Part shown: positions 1 to 6,720 of the stretch, piece by piece | How the letters are laid out: each line of letters starts with the position of its first letter | Position numbering within the stretch: position 1 is the first letter of the stretch | Assembly: GCA_900769965.1 (NCBI GenBank) | Contig: CAAGIQ010000141.1 | Location: 1-7,506 of the forward strand | Direction of reading: 5' to 3' | DNA length: 7,506 bases | DNA from: Bacilli bacterium | GTDB taxonomy: Bacteria; Bacillota_I; Bacilli_A; RFN20; CAG-288 | The notes under the pieces: generated by a model | What the model was told of the DNA's origin: nothing | What the model saw: the letters and a program-made list of their open reading frames with translations, nothing else | Database searches by the model: none | Program-made: the position numbers and the translations under genes

Positions 1-1096
1 ATAATGACTTAAGAGGTCTATTACCAGCACCTAAAACAGGTTTATTTCTTCTACCGTTATCGATCAAAGCGTCGACAGCTTCTTGAAGCATACGCTTTTC
101 GTTGATGGTGATAACGGAAGGAGCTTTGATAGAGATAAGTCTCTTTAAACGGTTGTTTCTAGAGATAACTTTTCTATATAAATCGTTAAGATCGGAAGTC
201 GCATAACGTCCACCGTCAAGTGGAAGCATTGGACGGAGATCTGGTGGAATAACTGGTAAAACATTTAAAACCATCCAGGAAGGATCGTTAGAGGAGTTAC
301 GGAAAGCTTCGACAACTTCCAAACGTTTAAGTAACTTAACTCTCTTTTGATTCTTCGGGGAATTTGTGAGCTTGAGTTCAGCTTGAATGTTATCGAATTC
401 CTTTTGGAGATCAACTTCTTTTAACAAGCGTTGAATAGCTTCAGCACCGACACCGAATTCAGCTCCGGTGTAGCGTTGAATCAAGGAAGCACATTCTTGG
501 AAAATAACAGGCTCAGTCTCGATATTTAATCTATATAATAGATTCTTAACTCTTATTTCATCTTGAGAACCCTTTTCGACAACCTCTTCATCAAGAAGAT
601 CTTTCATGATAGAGATAAAGGTATAACGAGCATCTTTCTCATTTAAAACCATGCATTTTTCTAAGGCTTTACAGGTACCTTTGTTCAAAACGATGTGAGA
701 TGAGAAATAGACGACTTCTTCAAGTTGCTTTGGTGGGATATCAAGAAGTAAAGCGATACGGGAAGGAGTACCTTTTAAATACCAGATATGAGTACATGGA
801 GAAGCTAGAGTAATATGACCCATTCTCTCTCTTCTAACAGCTTTAGTAGTGACTTCAACACCACATTTTTCACATACTTTTCCAGCGTATCTTGGTCTTC
901 TATATCTACCGCAGAAGCAGTGGTAATCTTTGGAAGGTCCGAAAATCTTTTCGCAGAATAAACCACCTGGTTCTGGTTTTTGAGTACGGTAGTTGATGGT
1001 TTCTGGTGTTTCGACTTCACCATAGGACCAATCGCTAATTTTTTCAGGAGAAGCTAACTTAACTTGGATAGCAGATAACTTATTTAAATCAAACAT
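1..1096 (-). CDS. rpoC: DNA-directed RNA polymerase subunit beta' (N-terminal 365 residues, cut by window edge)
   Basis: This is the largest catalytic subunit of RNA polymerase, which with beta forms the active-site cleft and the DNA clamp. Translating from the ATG at 1094-1096 gives 365 uninterrupted codons to the left edge; the catalytic NADFDGD loop would lie beyond it. The N-terminal zinc ribbon is intact: C60, C62, C75 and C78, within CFCGRYRRPRYAGKVCEKCG. Further on come the clamp and lid region, with NVLPVIPPDLRPMLPLDGG at about 278-296, and the start of the DNA-binding rudder and switch region, NRPLKSL, at the edge. The start is supported by an AGGAGG at 1107-1112, ten bases upstream, and by an N-terminus of normal family type. 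It lies 18 bp after rpoB, so it is surely cotranscribed. Nothing appears broken; the truncation is only the window edge. Confidence 0.97.
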   Translation of the reverse strand, partial: MFDLNKLSAIQVKLASPEKISDWSYGEVETPETINYRTQKPEPGGLFCEKIFGPSKDYHCFCGRYRRPRYAGKVCEKCGVEVTTKAVRRERMGHITLASPCTHIWYLKGTPSRIALLLDIPPKQLEEVVYFSSHIVLNKGTCKALEKCMVLNEKDARYTFISIMKDLLDEEVVEKGSQDEIRVKNLLYRLNIETEPVIFQECASLIQRYTGAEFGVGAEAIQRLLKEVDLQKEFDNIQAELKLTNSPKNQKRVKLLKRLEVVEAFRNSSNDPSWMVLNVLPVIPPDLRPMLPLDGGRYATSDLNDLYRKVISRNNRLKRLISIKAPSVITINEKRMLQEAVDALIDNGRRNKPVLGAGNRPLKSL

Positions 1097-1114
1097 ATTT
1101 TATCTTCCTCCTTA

Positions 1115-4100
1115 TTATCTATCTTCCTCAGAATCTTCGACGGAAGCTAAAGTGACATATTCATCATCATCTTCTTCGATGAATTCATCGCTATCATCAA
1201 CTTCTTTCTCCGGTTCTTCGGAAACTTTGTAATCGTAGATGTCGTGTTTAATTCTCTTCTCTTCTCTTATGGAGTCAGAAGTGATTTCAGACATATCGAT
1301 TTCTTTATTATCTTTATCAAATAATTTGACATCGACAGCTAAAGCTTGTAATTCCTTAACTAAAACTCTGAAGGATTCAGGCATATTTGGTTTTGGAATT
1401 GGTTTGTTCTTCAAGATGGATTCGTAGCACTTGTTACGGCCGACCATATCATCGGATTTAATGGTAAGCATCTCTTGTAAGACGTGAGCAGCACCATAAG
1501 CTTCCAAAGCCCAAACTTCCATTTCACCGAAACGCTGACCACCGTTTTGAGCTTTACCACCCAATGGTTGTTGTGTAACAAGTGAATATGGACCAACAGC
1601 TCTAGCATGGAGCTTATCATCGACCATGTGGACGAGCTTAATCATGTACATGACACCGACGTTAATTCTCGAATCGAATCTTTCACCGGTACGTCCATCG
1701 TAAAGAATGGTTTTACCATCTTTATCCATGCCAGCTTCTTCCATGATCTTGAAGATTTCTTCGTTAGTAATACCATCGAAAACTGGGGTAGCTAACTTCA
1801 AGCCACCAAGTTTTTTACAAGCCATACCTAAGTGAACTTCTAGAATCTGACCGATGTTCATACGGGATGGAACACCTAATGGGTTAAGCATGATGTCAAC
1901 TGGAGTACCATCTGGAAGGAATGGCATATCTTCTTCTGGAACGATTCTAGAGATAACACCTTTGTTACCGTGACGTCCAGACATCTTATCACCTTCGGAA
2001 ATCTTTCTCTTTTGGATGACATAAACCTTAACAGATTCTAAGACGTTTGGTGGAAGTTCATCGCCGTTTTCACGTGAGAAGACTTTAACTGATAAAACGA
2101 TACCAGCACCACCATGTGGGAGACGTAAAGAGGAATCTTTACCATCTCTAGCTTTATTTAAGAAGATAGCTTGCAATAATTTTTCTTGTGGGGTTTGTTC
2201 AGTTTCACCCTTTGGAGAAGTTTTACCAACTAAGATATCGTTTTCTTTTACTTCGGCGCCTGGAATAACAATACCTCTAGCGTCGAGATGAGCTTTCATC
2301 TTATCGGAAACGTTTGGAACATCTGGGGTGAACTCTTCATTACCATTCTTAGTCTTACGTCTATCGATTGTATATTCTTCGATGTGTAAGGTTGTATAAA
2401 CGTCATCTTTAACTAATCTTTCAGACATGATAACAGCATCTTCGTAGTTGTAACCATGCCAGGTAGTAAAGGCGATAGTAACGTTTTGACCTAAGGCTAA
2501 TTCACCGTGATCCATAGCTGGACCATCAGCGATAACTTGACCTTTTTCAACGCGTTGACCAACTTCAACGACTGGAGTTTGAGTCATGCAGGTACCAGCA
2601 TTAGCTCTTGAGAATTTCTTCAATTGATAGCAGTGAGCACCTTCATAACCATCTTCAACAACTTCGATTCTCTTAGAATCGACATATTTAACAATACCGC
2701 TCTCTCTAGCGACAACAGCACTTCCACTATCGGTAGCGATCTTAGATTCAAGACCGGTTCCAACAAATGGAGCGTGTGGTTTTAAAAGTGGTAAGGCTTG
2801 ACGTTGCATGTTAGCACCCATCAAGGCTCTTGTAGTATCGTCGTTTTCAAGGAATGGAATACAAGCGGAAGCGATAGAAACGATCTGTTTTGGAGAAACG
2901 TCGATAAAGTCGACTTCATCAGCACGGACGATGATGTTATCACCGTTATATCTAGCGATAACTTTTTCATCTAAAATCTTACCGTTCTCATCGATTCTAA
3001 CGTTAGCTTGAGCAATCTTGTGATTTCTTTCTCCATCGGCGGATAAGTAGACGGTATCTTCAACTTTGTTAGAAACAACACCGTTAGAAACTTTTCTATA
3101 TGGTGAAAGAATAAATCCGTATTGGTCGACCTTAGCATAGGAAGCTAAGTTGTTAATTAAACCGATGTTTTGACCTTCTGGTGTTTCAATTGGACAGATA
3201 CGGCCATAGTGAGAGTAGTGAACATCTCTAACTTCGAATGAAGCTCTATCTCTAGTTAAACCACCTGGACCTAAGGCGGAAATTCTTCTCTTATTTGTCA
3301 ATTCGGATAACGGGTTAGTTTGATCCATGAATTGTGAAAGTTGTGAAGAGTTAAAGAATTCCTTGATGCAGGAAGTTAATGGTTTGATGTTGATCAAGCT
3401 CTCTGGAGTAACTGTAGATTGATCTTTGGAAATGGACATCTTATCGACGATGATTCTTTCCATTCTAGAAAGACCTGTTCTGAATTGGTTTTGAATAAGT
3501 TCACCAGCGGATCTAATTCTTCTGTTACCTAAGTGGTCGATATCATCGATATCACCGACACCATCGATGATATTTAAGAAATATGAGAAGCAGGCGACGA
3601 TATCGGATGGAGTTAAGCACTCATCCTTGATATTTAAGTCGGTACCGACAACTCTGACGATTCTTTGCTTCTTTTCATCGGCATAAACTAAAACGGAATT
3701 AGCTCTGTCGTATTCGCTTAAGTTGGTGTTAAGTGGGAAGACAACTTCATGAGCTCCCTTTTCAAAGAATCTTTCTTGTTGAAGTTGATCTAAGATTTCT
3801 TTAGTGATTAAAGTATCTTTTTCTAATCTAACTTCACCTTCGGCTGAAACTAAGTCTTCAGCGATGACTCTATTTAATAAACGGTTATAAACACCTAATT
3901 TTCTAGCAATCTTAAATCTACCAGCGTGACCTAAGTCATAGTTTCTATGGGTGAAGAATCTAGTCTTGATTTGACGGGCAACATCGTTGTCATCGATTGG
4001 TTCACCTGGACGTAACTTAGCGTAGATTTCCTTTAACGCGATGATGGAGATTCTTTCATCATTAATTCCAGTATCGTTTGGTTCCGGTGTTTTCTTAACG

Positions 4101-4783
4101 GTGTTAACTAACATCTCGTTTTCATCACCGAAGAGGTTGTAGATATCGATATCGTGAACGATACCTAAAGCTCTAAGCAAGGTAATAGCACTAACCTTCT
4201 TTTGCTTATCGATACGGACATTTAAAAACTCTTTTGAATCAGATTCGAATTCGAGCCAAGTACCACGAGCTGGAATAATGTCACCACCATAGGAATATTT
4301 ACCAGTCTTTGGATCCTTCTCTTTCGACATATAAGCGCCGGAAGATCTAACGATTTGAGATTCGACAACTTTCTCAGTTCCGTTGATGATGAATGTTCCA
4401 GAATCGGTCATCATTGGGAAATCACCCATGAAGATGCTACCTTCTTGAACGACACCATCACCACCACTATTCTTAAGTCTTAAAGTGACGTGAAGTGGAG
4501 CACAGAAAGTCATATTCGATGTCTTACATTCGAAATAATCATGTTTTGGCTCACCAAACTTATAATCAACATAGTCTAATTCCATCGTTTTATCGGAGTT
4601 AGTGATTGGGAAGAAGTCTTGTAAAACTTCATCGATTCCCTTCTCTTTAAGCCATTTGAAAGATTCTGTTTGAATTTCGCAAAGGTATGGGAGAGGTAAT
4701 TGACCACTAATCTTAGAGAAATTTGCTCTATGATTGGAAAGATAATTGATATTTTTTCCGAAAATTTCTTCAAAAGTTTTCAT
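1115..4783 (-). CDS. rpoB: DNA-directed RNA polymerase subunit beta
   Basis: This is the second catalytic subunit of RNA polymerase, containing the rifampicin pocket and half of the active centre. It is 1222 residues long, close to the Bacillus type and shorter than the E. coli protein because the proteobacterial insertions are absent. Recognisable blocks in order are: the protrusion and lobe, with GTFIINGTEKVVESQIVRS at 129-147; the rifampicin region at 479-504; GRICPIETPEGQNIGLI at 527-543; the flap around 850-925; GDKMSGRHGNKGVIS at 931-945 near the active centre; and the C-terminal clamp block with GPYSLVTQQPLGGKAQNGG at 1064-1082. Within the rifampicin region the residue equivalent to E. 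coli His526 is Asn497; Asp487 and Ser502 (Asp516 and Ser531) are standard. After about residue 1185 there is a strongly acidic tail. The start has GGAG at 4791-4794, seven bases upstream. A structured 173-bp gap separates it from rplL. The stop is TAA. Confidence 0.99.
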   Translation of the reverse strand: MKTFEEIFGKNINYLSNHRANFSKISGQLPLPYLCEIQTESFKWLKEKGIDEVLQDFFPITNSDKTMELDYVDYKFGEPKHDYFECKTSNMTFCAPLHVTLRLKNSGGDGVVQEGSIFMGDFPMMTDSGTFIINGTEKVVESQIVRSSGAYMSKEKDPKTGKYSYGGDIIPARGTWLEFESDSKEFLNVRIDKQKKVSAITLLRALGIVHDIDIYNLFGDENEMLVNTVKKTPEPNDTGINDERISIIALKEIYAKLRPGEPIDDNDVARQIKTRFFTHRNYDLGHAGRFKIARKLGVYNRLLNRVIAEDLVSAEGEVRLEKDTLITKEILDQLQQERFFEKGAHEVVFPLNTNLSEYDRANSVLVYADEKKQRIVRVVGTDLNIKDECLTPSDIVACFSYFLNIIDGVGDIDDIDHLGNRRIRSAGELIQNQFRTGLSRMERIIVDKMSISKDQSTVTPESLINIKPLTSCIKEFFNSSQLSQFMDQTNPLSELTNKRRISALGPGGLTRDRASFEVRDVHYSHYGRICPIETPEGQNIGLINNLASYAKVDQYGFILSPYRKVSNGVVSNKVEDTVYLSADGERNHKIAQANVRIDENGKILDEKVIARYNGDNIIVRADEVDFIDVSPKQIVSIASACIPFLENDDTTRALMGANMQRQALPLLKPHAPFVGTGLESKIATDSGSAVVARESGIVKYVDSKRIEVVEDGYEGAHCYQLKKFSRANAGTCMTQTPVVEVGQRVEKGQVIADGPAMDHGELALGQNVTIAFTTWHGYNYEDAVIMSERLVKDDVYTTLHIEEYTIDRRKTKNGNEEFTPDVPNVSDKMKAHLDARGIVIPGAEVKENDILVGKTSPKGETEQTPQEKLLQAIFLNKARDGKDSSLRLPHGGAGIVLSVKVFSRENGDELPPNVLESVKVYVIQKRKISEGDKMSGRHGNKGVISRIVPEEDMPFLPDGTPVDIMLNPLGVPSRMNIGQILEVHLGMACKKLGGLKLATPVFDGITNEEIFKIMEEAGMDKDGKTILYDGRTGERFDSRINVGVMYMIKLVHMVDDKLHARAVGPYSLVTQQPLGGKAQNGGQRFGEMEVWALEAYGAAHVLQEMLTIKSDDMVGRNKCYESILKNKPIPKPNMPESFRVLVKELQALAVDVKLFDKDNKEIDMSEITSDSIREEKRIKHDIYDYKVSEEPEKEVDDSDEFIEEDDDEYVTLASVEDSEEDR

Positions 4784-4790
4784 TAGTTTT

Positions 4791-4794
4791 CTCC
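4791..4794 (-). promoter_or_regulatory. Ribosome binding site of rpoB
   Basis: GGAG lies seven bases before the rpoB ATG. It is clearly weaker than the AGGAGG sites of all the other genes in the window, which fits a lower translation rate for the polymerase subunit than for the ribosomal proteins. It lies directly downstream of the candidate pseudoknot. An out-of-frame ATG overlaps this site at 4794-4796. Confidence 0.7.
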
Positions 4795-4806
4795 ATATAT
4801 TCTAAC

Positions 4807-4867
4807 TTGATAGCTTTTTATTTACGCGTGTAAACTTAAGGTTACTATCAAATTTTGCTAACCTTAA
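4807..4867 (-). promoter_or_regulatory. Candidate H-type pseudoknot in the rpoB leader
   Basis: Read on the minus strand, TTAAGGTTA (4859-4867) pairs perfectly with TAACCTTAA (4836-4844), a 9-bp stem. Its loop ends in TTGATAG (4845-4851), which pairs perfectly with CTATCAA (4807-4813) downstream. The two pairings interlock as an H-type pseudoknot, with no gap between the second 5' strand and the first 3' strand and a 22-base last loop. That loop itself contains TTTAC-ACGC-GTAAA (4821-4834), a 5-bp mini-hairpin. The element ends about 13 bases before the rpoB ribosome binding site. The complementarity is seen directly; folding and function are inferred. Simple alternative hairpins are also possible. 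Confidence 0.4.
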
Positions 4868-4877
4868 TATAACGCCA

Positions 4878-4907
4878 TTAAGGGTTAGGTAAAGGCCTAA
4901 CCCTTAA
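4878..4907 (-). promoter_or_regulatory. 12-bp hairpin between rplL and rpoB, probable attenuator or RNA processing site
   Basis: TTAAGGGTTAGG and CCTAACCCTTAA form a perfect 12-bp stem with a 6-base loop, centred in the rplL-rpoB gap. On the coding (minus) strand it is followed by TGGCGTTATATTAAGG and has no run of U, so it is not a standard intrinsic terminator. In E. coli the same gap holds a partial attenuator and an RNase III site that reduce rpoBC output relative to rplL. The same role is a reasonable inference here but is not demonstrated. Its 3' arm can also pair with the 5' arm of the next hairpin. Confidence 0.6.
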
Positions 4908-4956
4908 AAGACGAAATTTTCTCTTTTGAGATTAAAATAATAGATAGTAAAGTTAA

Positions 4957-5325
4957 TTATTTAACTTCGACTTCAGCACCAGCAGCTTCTAAAGTCTTCT
5001 TGTATTCAGCAGCTTCAGCGGTGGAAACCTTTTCTTTGATGACGCATGGGCAGCCATCGACTAATTTCTTAGCATCCATTAAGCCTAAGCCAGTGATACC
5101 TTGGACAGCCTTGATAACTTGAACCTTGGAAGCACCAACGGACTTTAAGGTAACGTTGACAACGCTTGGGGCATCATCTTCAGCTGGAGCGGCAGCAGCA
5201 GCGGCAACTGGAGCAGCAGCGGAAACGCCGAATTCGGTTTCGATAGCCTTAACTAAGTCTAAGACTTCGATCATTGTCATCTCTTTTAAAGAGGAGATGA
5301 TCTCTTCATTTGTTAATTTAGCCAT
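4957..5325 (-). CDS. rplL: 50S ribosomal protein L7/L12
   Basis: This is the multicopy acidic stalk protein of the large subunit. It recruits and activates the translational GTPases (EF-Tu, EF-G, IF2, RF3). At 122 residues it is of normal family length. The N-terminal dimerisation and L10-binding helices span about 1-33. A flexible Ala-Pro-rich hinge, APVAAAAAAPAEDDAPS, spans about 38-54. The globular C-terminal domain spans about 55-122, with the core KVQVIKAVQGITGLGLMDAKK at 67-87 and the typical end EAAGAEVEVK. Odd points: the Arg normally following VIKAV is Gln75, a Lys in the GLGLKEAK block is Met83, and the loop after VDG carries two cysteines (C92, C94). All nine Leu codons are TTA, a sign of strong translational selection. 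An AGGAGG at 5335-5340 lies nine bases before the ATG. It is 24 bp after rplJ and almost certainly cotranscribed with it. Confidence 0.98.
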   Translation of the reverse strand: MAKLTNEEIISSLKEMTMIEVLDLVKAIETEFGVSAAAPVAAAAAAPAEDDAPSVVNVTLKSVGASKVQVIKAVQGITGLGLMDAKKLVDGCPCVIKEKVSTAEAAEYKKTLEAAGAEVEVK

Positions 5326-5349
5326 AATATAATTCCTCCTAAAAATAGA

Positions 5350-5841
5350 CTAATTTTGTTCCTTTTCGGCATATGACTTTAAGCCATAAGCGAAGTTGCG
5401 GATTGGCGATTGTAAGGTACCGCATAACATAGCAAGAGCGTTTTCTTTTGTTCCGACCTTACCTAAGTCAGCTAACTTACTGGCATCGCAGAATGAGCCA
5501 TCGATAACAGCACCTTTAATTTCAAGAGCCTTGTTCTTTTGAGCAAAAGCTGTTAAAACTGGAAGAGCAGCTGTAGCATCTGGGCTAGTAATCAAAGCGT
5601 TTGGACCAACTAAGAGAGGTTCAAGAGCTTGGTAACCTTCAGCATCGAGAGCTCTTCTAACTAATGTGTTTTTGTGAACTTCGATCTTGGCACCGACGCC
5701 TTTAAGACCTTTACGGAGTTGAGTTAATAAAGAAACTGGTAAAGAATGATATGTGACGATGATGGCACATTTGGAATTCTTTAAGTGTTCGTTAAGTTCA
5801 TTAACAACCGCTTTTTTTGCTTCTAAAACTTTTTCGTTCAT
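5350..5841 (-). CDS. rplJ: 50S ribosomal protein L10
   Basis: This protein anchors the L7/L12 dimers to 23S rRNA at the base of the GTPase stalk, and as the L10-L12 complex it represses its own mRNA. It is 163 residues long, the usual length. The N-terminal RNA-binding domain shows TQLRKGLKGVGAKIEVHKNT (about 40-59) followed by LVRRAL, then LVGPNALI (77-84), and a GTLQSPIRNFAYGLKSYAEK stretch near the end (141-160), which belongs to the C-terminal helix that carries L12 dimers. The ribosome binding site AGGAGGTG (5848-5855) is a full match to the anti-Shine-Dalgarno sequence, six bases before the ATG. The 174-bp gap upstream contains the L10 leader. The stop is TAG, the only TAG among the complete genes. 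Confidence 0.98.
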   Translation of the reverse strand: MNEKVLEAKKAVVNELNEHLKNSKCAIIVTYHSLPVSLLTQLRKGLKGVGAKIEVHKNTLVRRALDAEGYQALEPLLVGPNALITSPDATAALPVLTAFAQKNKALEIKGAVIDGSFCDASKLADLGKVGTKENALAMLCGTLQSPIRNFAYGLKSYAEKEQN

Positions 5842-6015
5842 GATTTACACCTCCTATCTTTTTAGAATATAGGCAACAATATCCATGAATTCCTTTTTTA
5901 GTAAGGAAGTTGATTGTATGTTTATACATCTCACCTCGGCAACATTATTAAGCTACACGCCGTTGCTGTCTATGGTATATTGAATGCACTTAAATTTGTG
6001 AGATGTCGAAACTAA
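5842..6015 (-). ncRNA. L10 ribosomal protein leader (autoregulatory 5' region of rplJ)
   Basis: On the minus strand the closing stem is ACATCTCAC (5998-6006) paired with GTGAGATGT (5926-5934), nine perfect base pairs. Inside it lie AGACAGCA (5964-5971) and GCCGAGGT (5933-5940), the conserved blocks known from L10 leaders, with an internal GCAAC/GTTGC stem (5962-5966 with 5939-5943). This is the known L10-L12 complex binding site, through which excess protein represses rplJL. Downstream are a TTCCTT/AAGGAA hairpin (5903-5908 with 5890-5895) and a CCTAT/ATAGG pair (5869-5873 with 5853-5857) that covers part of the rplJ ribosome binding site. Unlike in Bacillus, no hairpin followed by a U-run is seen, so translational control is more likely than transcription termination. 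Confidence 0.85.
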
Positions 6016-6705
6016 TTATTTAGATTCGACAGCGATTTTGATGGATGGACCCATCGTTGAAGAGATAACGCAGTTTTGGACGTAAGTACCTTTAACTGAT
6101 TGTGGTTTGATCTTTAAGATTAAAGCGACAACAGTTTCAATGTTCTTAACGATCTTTTCAGCATCGAAAGAAACCTTAGCGATTGGTAAGCAGATGTTAC
6201 CTTCTTTATCGGTACGGTATTCTAATTTACCATTCTTAATTTCTTTGATAGCAGAAGCGATATCCATGGAGACGGTACCAGCCTTTGGGTTTGGCATCAA
6301 ACCTTTAGGACCTAATATACGACCCATTTTTCCTAATTCACCCATCATATCTGGAGTAGCAACGATAACATCGAAGTCAAACCAGTTTTCGGATTGAATC
6401 TTTTGAAGCATTTCTTTTCCACCGACGAAATCAGCACCAGCGGCTTTAGCTTCTTCAACCTTAGTGTTAGTAACGGCTAAGATCTTCTTGGTTTTACCAT
6501 TACCGAATGGAAGAGTGACTGTACCTCTTAATTGTTGATCAGCTTGCTTTGTGTTGAGATTTAACTTAAAAGCGATATCAACGGAAGCATCAAATTTTGT
6601 GATGGAAGTCTTTTTAACTAATTCAGCAGCTTCGGAAACTGAATAGACTTTGCCCTTTTCAACTAAAGCGAGGGCAGCAGCATACTTTTTAGATAATTTT
6701 TTCAT
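6016..6705 (-). CDS. rplA: 50S ribosomal protein L1
   Basis: This protein binds the mobile L1 stalk of 23S rRNA, helps move deacylated tRNA out of the E site, and in many bacteria represses translation of its own operon. It is 229 residues long, the normal length. Domain II carries the signature GRILGPKGLMPNPKAGTV at 128-145, preceded by DFDVIVATPDMMGELGK. Domain I is completed by the C-terminal block KGTYVQNCVISSTMGPSIKI (205-224), with the conserved TMGP rRNA-contact motif. It follows rplK with a 14-bp gap. Its ribosome binding site AGGAGGG (6714-6720) overlaps the last base of the rplK stop codon, so translation of the two is probably coupled. The stop is TAA. Confidence 0.98.
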   Translation of the reverse strand: MKKLSKKYAAALALVEKGKVYSVSEAAELVKKTSITKFDASVDIAFKLNLNTKQADQQLRGTVTLPFGNGKTKKILAVTNTKVEEAKAAGADFVGGKEMLQKIQSENWFDFDVIVATPDMMGELGKMGRILGPKGLMPNPKAGTVSMDIASAIKEIKNGKLEYRTDKEGNICLPIAKVSFDAEKIVKNIETVVALILKIKPQSVKGTYVQNCVISSTMGPSIKIAVESK

Positions 6706-6713
6706 TGTTAATT

Positions 6714-6720
6714 CCCTCCT
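6714..6720 (-). promoter_or_regulatory. Ribosome binding site of rplA overlapping the rplK stop codon
   Basis: On the minus strand the rplK stop TAA runs directly into AGGAGGG, sharing one A, and the rplA ATG follows nine bases later. A ribosome terminating on rplK sits on this site, an arrangement typical of translational coupling. It would let a single L1-controlled event upstream of rplK govern both proteins. Confidence 0.8.

Noticed and set aside
805..1023. A 72-codon minus-strand frame inside rpoC
   Set aside because: It is out of frame with the intact rpoC reading frame, which carries the zinc-site cysteines across the same stretch.
4795..4867. A separate promoter for rpoB in the gap
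   Set aside because: TAGAAT-like and TTGATA/TTTACA-like strings are present, but no pair has 16-18 bp spacing.
4878..4907. Intrinsic terminator after rplL
   Set aside because: The 12-bp stem is strong but has no U-run on the minus strand. A full stop between rplL and rpoB would also leave rpoBC without a visible promoter, so attenuation or processing is the better reading.
5126..5332. A 68-codon plus-strand frame with an Ala-rich product
   Set aside because: It is the antisense shadow of the Ala-rich hinge of rplL; GCT/GCC/GCA repeats read as Ala-rich or Ser-rich on either strand.
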